Below are positions 58,008 through 64,000 of a DNA stretch of 64,000 nt, piece after piece. Below the pieces are notes generated by a model. It was given only the letters and a program-made list of their open reading frames with translations, searched no databases and had not been told where the DNA came from. The stretch spans positions 14,434,788-14,498,787 of the forward strand of contig CM022673.1 of assembly GCA_012295275.1 (NCBI GenBank), given 5' to 3'. The stretch comes from Chrysomallon squamiferum (lineage: Eukaryota > Mollusca > Gastropoda > Neomphalida > Peltospiridae). Every line of letters starts with the position of its first letter. Position 1 is the stretch's first letter. Position numbers and translations under genes: made by a program.

Positions 58008-58048
58008 ATAATATAAAAATCAATAACGTTAGAGATTAACCGTTAGAA

Positions 58049-58680
58049 GACGTTACAGTTTAACCGTATGAAGAAGACGTCACAATTTAGCAGTTTAAAG
58101 ACGTTACAGTTTAACCGTATGAAGATGACGTCACAATTTAGCAGTTTAAAGACGTTACAGTTTAACCGTATGATGATGACGTCACAATTTAGCAGTTTAA
58201 AGACGTTACAGTTTAACCGTATGAAGATGACGTCACAATTTAGCAGTTTAAAGACGTTACAGTTTAACCGTATGAAGATGACGTCACAATTTAGCAGTTT
58301 AAAGACGTTACAGTTTAACCGTATGAAGATGACGTCACAATTTAGCAGTTAAAATACGTTACAGTTTAACCGTATGAAGATGACGTCACAATTTAGCAGT
58401 TTAAAGACGTTACAGTTTAACCGTATGAAGATGACGTCACAATTTAGCAGTTTAAAGACGTTACAGTTTAACCGTATGAAGATGACGTCACAATTTAGCA
58501 GTTTAAAGACGTTACAGTTTAACCGTATGAAGATGACGTCACAATTTAGCAGTTAAAATACGTTACAGTTTAACCGTATGAAGAAGACGTCACAATTTAG
58601 CAGTTTAAAGACGTTACAGTTTAACCGTATGAAGATGACGTCACAGTTTAGCAGTTTAAAGACGTTACAGTTTAATGAAA
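58049..58680. repeat. 51-bp tandem array carrying TGACGTCA palindromes
   Basis: Twelve units of exactly 51 bp. Ten contain a perfect TGACGTCA (first at 58126-58133, then every 51 bp to 58636-58643); units 1 and 11 have AGACGTCA instead. Each unit also has GACGTTACAGTTTAACCG. More degenerate units trail to about 58760. Both strands are partly open because 51 is a multiple of three (+ strand motif MKMTSQFSSLKTLQFNR), but TAA interrupts it in units 6 and 10. Confidence 0.95.
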
Positions 58681-58857
58681 TAAAGAAAACGGTACAGTGT
58701 AGAAGTATGAAGAAGACGTTGCAGTTTAATAATATAAAGATGCTGGAATGTACAGTATAAAAACTTAATAGCTTTTTTTTTCCTTTTTTTTCCCACACCA
58801 CCAACCTATGATTTTTGAAGCCTTTTCTGTATAACGTATTGCATTAAGAGTGATTTA

Positions 58858-58927
<70 letters not shown>
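58858..58927. repeat. (TAA)n microsatellite
   Basis: About 23 perfect TAA units, followed at 58957-59025 by GATGAT and TTATTA/TTC runs. Confidence 0.98.
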
Positions 58928-59029
58928 TGATTATTCCATGAGTTAGCAATTTGGTATGATGATGACGATGATGATATTATTATTATTATTCTTATTCTTA
59001 TTCTTATTATTATTATTATTATTTTTAAT

Positions 59030-60443
59030 TAGTGACTCTTTTTATATCACTGACATCAGTTGACCAGTTATAACCTTTGACCTCGCTAATGAACACAGCC
59101 GATTATTTACGGAGGAAGCCAATTAAAGAAAGATGGAAATATTCACGTCACACATTTGACTCGTTTACTTCTCATTAACAGGTCAAAGGTTGTCTTTCCC
59201 TCTCTTCTAAATGAGCCCAGCAGTACTTTTGTCTCCTTCGTTTTTGTATGTATGTATTTCCCTCCTTATTTGTCATCCCTCCAGTGGAAAATCTTACAGT
59301 GTATATAGCAGTAGAATTTCCTATTTTTAATAGATGCTGGTATTTGGAATGAAACAAAATAATAAAATAAAAAGGAATTAATTGTTGTTGAAATCAAAAG
59401 AAAAACTGTTATGTCTTTGCATGCCTACACAATACATTTCACTGTTGTCATCATCTGCCAAGAAACTAATTATTACGTGATGATGATACGAAAGAAAAAA
59501 ATCTCGAATTCGCCAATTCATCGATCGGCGTTTCCAATTAAACAAGAAATATTTTATACTGATCTTTATACAGACAGCAATCGATATTATAAAATTACCT
59601 TAGGTATGTGTTTTCTTTCATATCCACCTGTTTGATCTCATTTCATTTTTCTTTTTTCTTTGTTTTTCTTTTCGTTTTCTTCTTGTTGTATTACGTTATT
59701 GTTCTTGCCATTATTTTTCTCTTTTCAAGTTTGACAAAATTTACGGTGTTTTTGTTACTCATGCAGTGCAGATAAAATGACAAAAATCTTTATAAATTTT
59801 TACCTGTAACAAAAATATTCATTCACATCAAGCTCTTTCACCCCCAACATTCTCCTCCTTCTCTTTCATTTTCACTGTTCTCCCATATCTTTTTTTTATT
59901 TTTTTAAATAATATTTTTTATTTCATTCATTTATTTTCTGCGTTCGACTATTTTTTTTGTTCGTTTGTTAACGAAGACTTATTTGTATTCTGAGACAGGT
60001 CGATGGTAAGAACGGAAATGTAGGAGAGAGTTAAAAAAGCGAGGTCCGAAGAGGAATGGGAAAAAATACAGAAAAAAACCCCCAAAACAACAGAAAAAGA
60101 AATTGAAAGTTGGTCTATTTAAAAAGTCATCAATCTGTATGTCACAGCAGATTTGTGTTCTGATTGTCCTGGGTGCTGTGCTAGAGTGTTTCAACGCTTC
60201 CCTCTCTCTCGGGTATTTTCCTCAGACTTGATACATCACTGTCGTTTCTCTCTCACAAAACACGCTAGCTTCGATAATTCGTCATTTAGCCACTCCTCGT
60301 TCCCGGGTGCCCGTGATGCAGCGAAACAGTCATTTCTGTTCCGCTTTCCGAGCAGATGCCACTTTTTAACTAATTTCTATTTTCTACAATATGGAGGCGC
60401 CAATCTGCGCGTGCCTCGAGACACTCTCTGCAGACCAAAAACA
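59030..60443. other. Non-coding DNA with no recognised gene
   Basis: Mixed AT-rich sequence with T-rich blocks (59640-59960). From about 60130 the base composition becomes clearly richer in GC and CpG. This is compatible with a promoter or 5' UTR for the speculative exon at 60444, but no core promoter motif was identified. Confidence 0.35.
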
Positions 60444-62677
60444 ATGATGCAGTTGCCAATATTGGTCGTGGACTGCTCATCTCCAGTAACAGCGGCAGTC
60501 AGTTCGAACAGAGGCGATTATTTAGTAAATGGATTCCAAACATCGCAAAAAATCATAGCAGACACGTTAATGTGGGGCAGTAAGAAAGACTGTCTGACAA
60601 CTAATGTTCGTTTTGTAAACTAAAAATTACACATTTTGTAAGAAAACATATACGTTTTCTAACAAACAATACATTTTGCAAAAAAATACACGTTTTGTAA
60701 ACAAACAATATATTTTGTAAAAAAAAACAATATACATTTTGTAACAAACCATATACATTTTATAACAAATAATACATTTTGGGAAAAAAATAATATATAT
60801 TTTGCAAAAAAAAACCAATATATTTTGTAACAGAAATACACGTTTTGAAACAAACAATGTAACTATGATCACATTAATATCTGGTAGGAATATGATCTAA
60901 TAAATAATTTCCAGAACTTGAAATCAAACAAAATTATTGAATTTATTTGTGTGAATATTCGCAAATTTTCTTTTCTTTTTTGTTCTTTTTTATTTTTCTT
61001 CGTTTCTTTTATTTTATTACATTTTTTAAAATTATTTTTAAAAATTAAAATGCCTGTTGTTGATGTTGTAAATGTTGTTGTCATTGTAAAACTACTTCTT
61101 CTGTTTCTTTTCATCTGAAAATAATGAGTATTGACATTGACAATGAATGTGTTCTGTCGAAGAAACGTCTTGATATGATTCTTAGCAAATCATTTCTGGT
61201 TCTGAATGTTGATGTCGTTGTCGTTGGCACTAAGTGCATATACTGTATATTATGACGGACGTGGATGACGTATTCAGGTGTTTTATTTTGATGTACTTAA
61301 AATAATTTCTAATGTCTATTCATTTCAGCGTTTTGTTTTGTCTTCGATGAAATCAGTGTGTTGAAAAAGGTAATAAAAAATAAAAAATAAAAAACCAATG
61401 AAACATATAAACCAATTTCACAAACGTTAAACAATGTGTGAACCAAAATGTTGAAAATAATTATTCTAATCTTTAATGTTTTATTTTGATGCTGCTAATA
61501 CAATATTTATTTATTTATTTTTAGAAATTTTGTGTATTCGTTTCTTTATTTTTCATTTTAATACATTTTTTCTGCCTTTTTATTTCTCATGTTAATTTCT
61601 CATATATATATATATATATGTATATGATTAAAAATAAGAAAAAAGACCAAAACCAGAAAAAAGAAATGAAAATTGCAACAGAAAAAACAACCACCTGAAA
61701 TAGAAAAAGAAAAGAAAAAAGAAAATTTTGTTTTCGTTTTCCTTATATTATTATCTTTCTTGTAACAGAACTAATCCAATTTTAAAGATCACTGGACCAA
61801 GAATGTTCTCCTCTCCAGCTGCACTGTAAAGAAAAGTTATTTATGTTTATACGTTCACAGACCTTTGAAAATAAAAATAAAAAATGAACATGGAAAAATA
61901 ATAAAATAAAATAGGTGGAATGTTATATGGGCTCCTGAAATTAATATGGTTTAAACGAATGTGATCACATATCTATATAAGTCAGCTAATTAGTGCTTGT
62001 TTGTTTATGTCAGATCTGAAATAGAAGTCTGTTTATGTTTTAACTATTTTTTTTTTTAAAGATTTGAATTTAGCTGTGTACGTTTATATTTACATTGTGA
62101 TGTTATCTACGTGTCTGTTCATCTGTGTCAATATTTCAAAGTACATCTGGCTAAATTTATACTATGCGGTAAATAAATAAATGATAAGTCAGCAAAGTTT
62201 TATCTCTTAATATATATATATATAGCAATAATATAAAATAACTTCAATAAAACATTTACGTCAATATGTACAATAACAAAAATATAATATTTACGTCATA
62301 ATATAATAATTTAAAATAAAATACTTGTCATAATGTAAAATATCTAAATAATATACTTAAGTCATATATATACATACATATATGTACATACGTACGTACA
62401 CATACACGTACGTAATAATATACATCATAATGGTAGTAAATAACTATATATAATGTTTACGTCATAATATTTTGTATATTTAGATCATGACGTAAATACA
62501 TACATTCAGCAACACGATCACTTCCTCTTGAAAATCAGTCTGTTATGAATATTTCTAACATCGATATTTCGTTTTATCCTGTTACAGCTGAACAGTATTC
62601 GAGATATCGGAGATGGTTTCGTGTTTGAAGTTAATCAATATGCACAAAGCTCATTTCTTACGAGTTCGTTCGTCTGT
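60444..62677 (+). other. Speculative three-exon gene of unknown function
   Basis: Exon 60444-60579 starts ATGATG (A at -3) and runs 45 codons (MMQLPILVVDCSSPVTAAVS, then a polar stretch) to a donor GCA|GTAAGA. Exon 61329-61369 (41 nt, acceptor TTCATTTCAG, donor AAG|GTAATA) continues the frame as TFCFVFDEISVLKK. A segment from 62588 after acceptor CCTGTTACAG continues in phase as LNSIRDIGDGFVFEVNQ and stays open to a possible donor at 62677. All three phases agree, which is the only support. The N-terminus could be a weak signal peptide. No family is recognised and no final exon is assigned. Confidence 0.2.
60600..60865. repeat. Degenerate tandem repeat of 25-30 bp
   Basis: Variants of TACATTTTGTAACAAACAA recur about nine times right after the ORF at 60444-60623. 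The first unit seems to derive from the CGTTTTGTAAACTAA that ends that ORF. Confidence 0.7.
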
Positions 62678-64000
62678 GTAATCGTGTGTCGTAAATTAAT
62701 TTCACAATTTTCAACATTTTAACATCAGATGTATAGGGCGTTTTATAAAAAACCGTGCACGCTTATTTTCAGGGGTAAAGAAATTTCCGCTCGGGTCTGG
62801 ATTAGAAACTTAGTAAGACGTGATCGTATCGGAAAAACGAGACTGCCGGAAATAGAGCAAAGTGTAATAATAAACGAGGTTTATTGCACGAGCAAAAAGA
62901 TATTATGTTGAAGATATTATATCAAAGATGTTAATTTATTATTTCCAGTATTTGATTAAAAAAAAATGTTCCTTACCAAAAATAAACTGGATATTTTCTT
63001 TCAGTTATGTCCTTACGTAGCTATGAGGTTACAGAACTAACCTAAATCATGATGTTTCTTCTCGATTTGTTCCCTTACATTTTCCCGTTCCAACCATCTG
63101 TTTGTTTTGTTGTTGTTGTTGTTTTTTTTTTTTTTTTTTTTTTTTTATCGTTATTAGGGGTCTACGATATACCAACATCATTTTCTTATCAGTTACTGAC
63201 TTTATTAAATGACGTGACTGGAAATTTAATATGAAGCTGTGTTGGTTTTAAATGCACGTGTTTTCTACGTTTTCTGTTGAAGAAACAAAGGGTAGTTCTG
63301 TGTTAGAGCGTTGAACTGAGGATGATGACGTCGATGCGGCAGTACGTCTGCTTCTCGCTTGCGTTAGTCAGAGCCACGAGCCTGGCTTATTTAAAAATAA
63401 AATTAAAAATTAAAAAAACTTCCAGTGATCTGTATTTTATACTTGTGGGAAAACACAAATAAAAAATGAATAAAAAATAAATAAATAAAAAAAATTGTGG
63501 TTTGCTTACTCTTATCATAACAATGGAAATAAATGTGCAACTGACATCTAAAATAGTTTGGAAGCAAAATGTGTTTCAGAATTATTACTCTTTCATTTAA
63601 TTAACGCTTTAAATTTTTATATATTTTTAAATTGCATAATGTTTAATTTTAAAAAGATGGATGTGTAAATAACTAGCAATATTGTGAATGAATTTGAATT
63701 TAAAAATATATAAAATATTCTCCACCATTACTATTCCAAGTTAAACAAATAAAAATTAAAAAAATAAAATAAAATAAAAAAATAAAAAAAAAGAAATGAA
63801 AAAAGAAAGAAAGAAAGAACAAAAGAAATTAAAAAAATTATTAAAAGTTCTTGCCTTCAGAACGGAACAAAAATATAAAACTGTTGGTTGGTAATTTAAT
63901 AACGGAAATGATGTCAAAAGTAGATATATATTTAACTCATTTTATCAGAAAATATTGCTTCATAAACCTCAGATTCGGAGAAAAATAATGATTTGTTGTT
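62678..64000. other. AT-rich DNA, no gene recognised
   Basis: A short open stretch after a TTATTTTCAG acceptor-like site (about 62773-62911; GKEISARVWIRNLVRRDRIG) is the only protein-like segment. Its phase does not connect with the preceding candidate exon through a good donor. The rest holds poly-T, TAAA and GAAA simple repeats. Confidence 0.35.

Noticed and set aside
58068-58760. Repetitive + strand protein (MKMTSQFSSLKTLQFNR units)
   Set aside because: Interrupted by TAA in units 6 and 10; it is a by-product of the 51-bp period. The DNA palindrome is the more remarkable feature.
60153-60443. N-terminal half of the 156-codon frame at 60153-60623
   Set aside because: Its Ser/Phe/Cys-rich sequence shows no domain-like pattern. 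Only the part from the ATG pair at 60444 has a good start context and a downstream donor.
63290-63385. GTTAGAGCGTTGAAC string reminiscent of a tRNA D-arm
   Set aside because: No matching anticodon stem, T-arm or B box at the required spacing.

Overview
This is eukaryotic nuclear DNA. It is strongly AT-rich, its genes are split by GT-AG introns, and microsatellites and minisatellites occur throughout. Gene content and protein style (homeobox-type ceramide synthases, a GTDC1/QTMAN-type glycosyltransferase, a UPF0047/YjbQ protein, small secreted PAN-domain proteins) suggest an invertebrate. A mollusc or other lophotrochozoan is most likely, but this is an inference; no organism-specific marker was seen.

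Layout. Positions 1-25564 hold two tandem paralogous ceramide synthase genes on the + strand. The first (2409-6997) lacks its start exon in the window and carries a one-base frameshift in one exon. The second (16371-25564) is a complete ten-exon gene for a 386-residue protein. Their intron positions and phases match exon for exon, so they arose by tandem duplication. Positions 25565-32501 are 3' UTR or intergenic. A complete eight-exon gene for a QTMAN/GTDC1-like mannosyltransferase follows at 32502-36732 (+). It converges on a seven-exon YjbQ/UPF0047 gene at 37294-39706 (-), with only 561 bp between the stop codons.

Positions 41082-57765 are a recent threefold tandem duplication of a roughly 5.6 kb unit. 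Each unit carries, on the - strand, a TATA promoter, a five-exon gene for a small secreted protein (signal peptide, PAN/apple-like domain, SEA-like domain, Ser/Thr/Pro-rich tail) and, beyond the gene's 3' end, a minisatellite of about 69 bp. The middle gene copy has a premature stop in its last exon. Just outside the last unit, at 58049-58680, lies a 12-unit array with a 51 bp period; ten units contain a perfect TGACGTCA palindrome (the CREB/ATF consensus). The rest to 64000 is mostly low-complexity DNA with one speculative three-exon + strand gene.

The most notable observations are the PAN+SEA gene cluster with its coding-like minisatellites, the CRE-palindrome array, two independent tandem duplications of splice boundaries in the ceramide synthase genes, the frameshift in the first ceramide synthase, the altered Lag1 motif shared by both ceramide synthases, and a possible alternative last exon for the first. 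All gene models were built by hand from splice signals, reading phase and family knowledge. No database search was possible.
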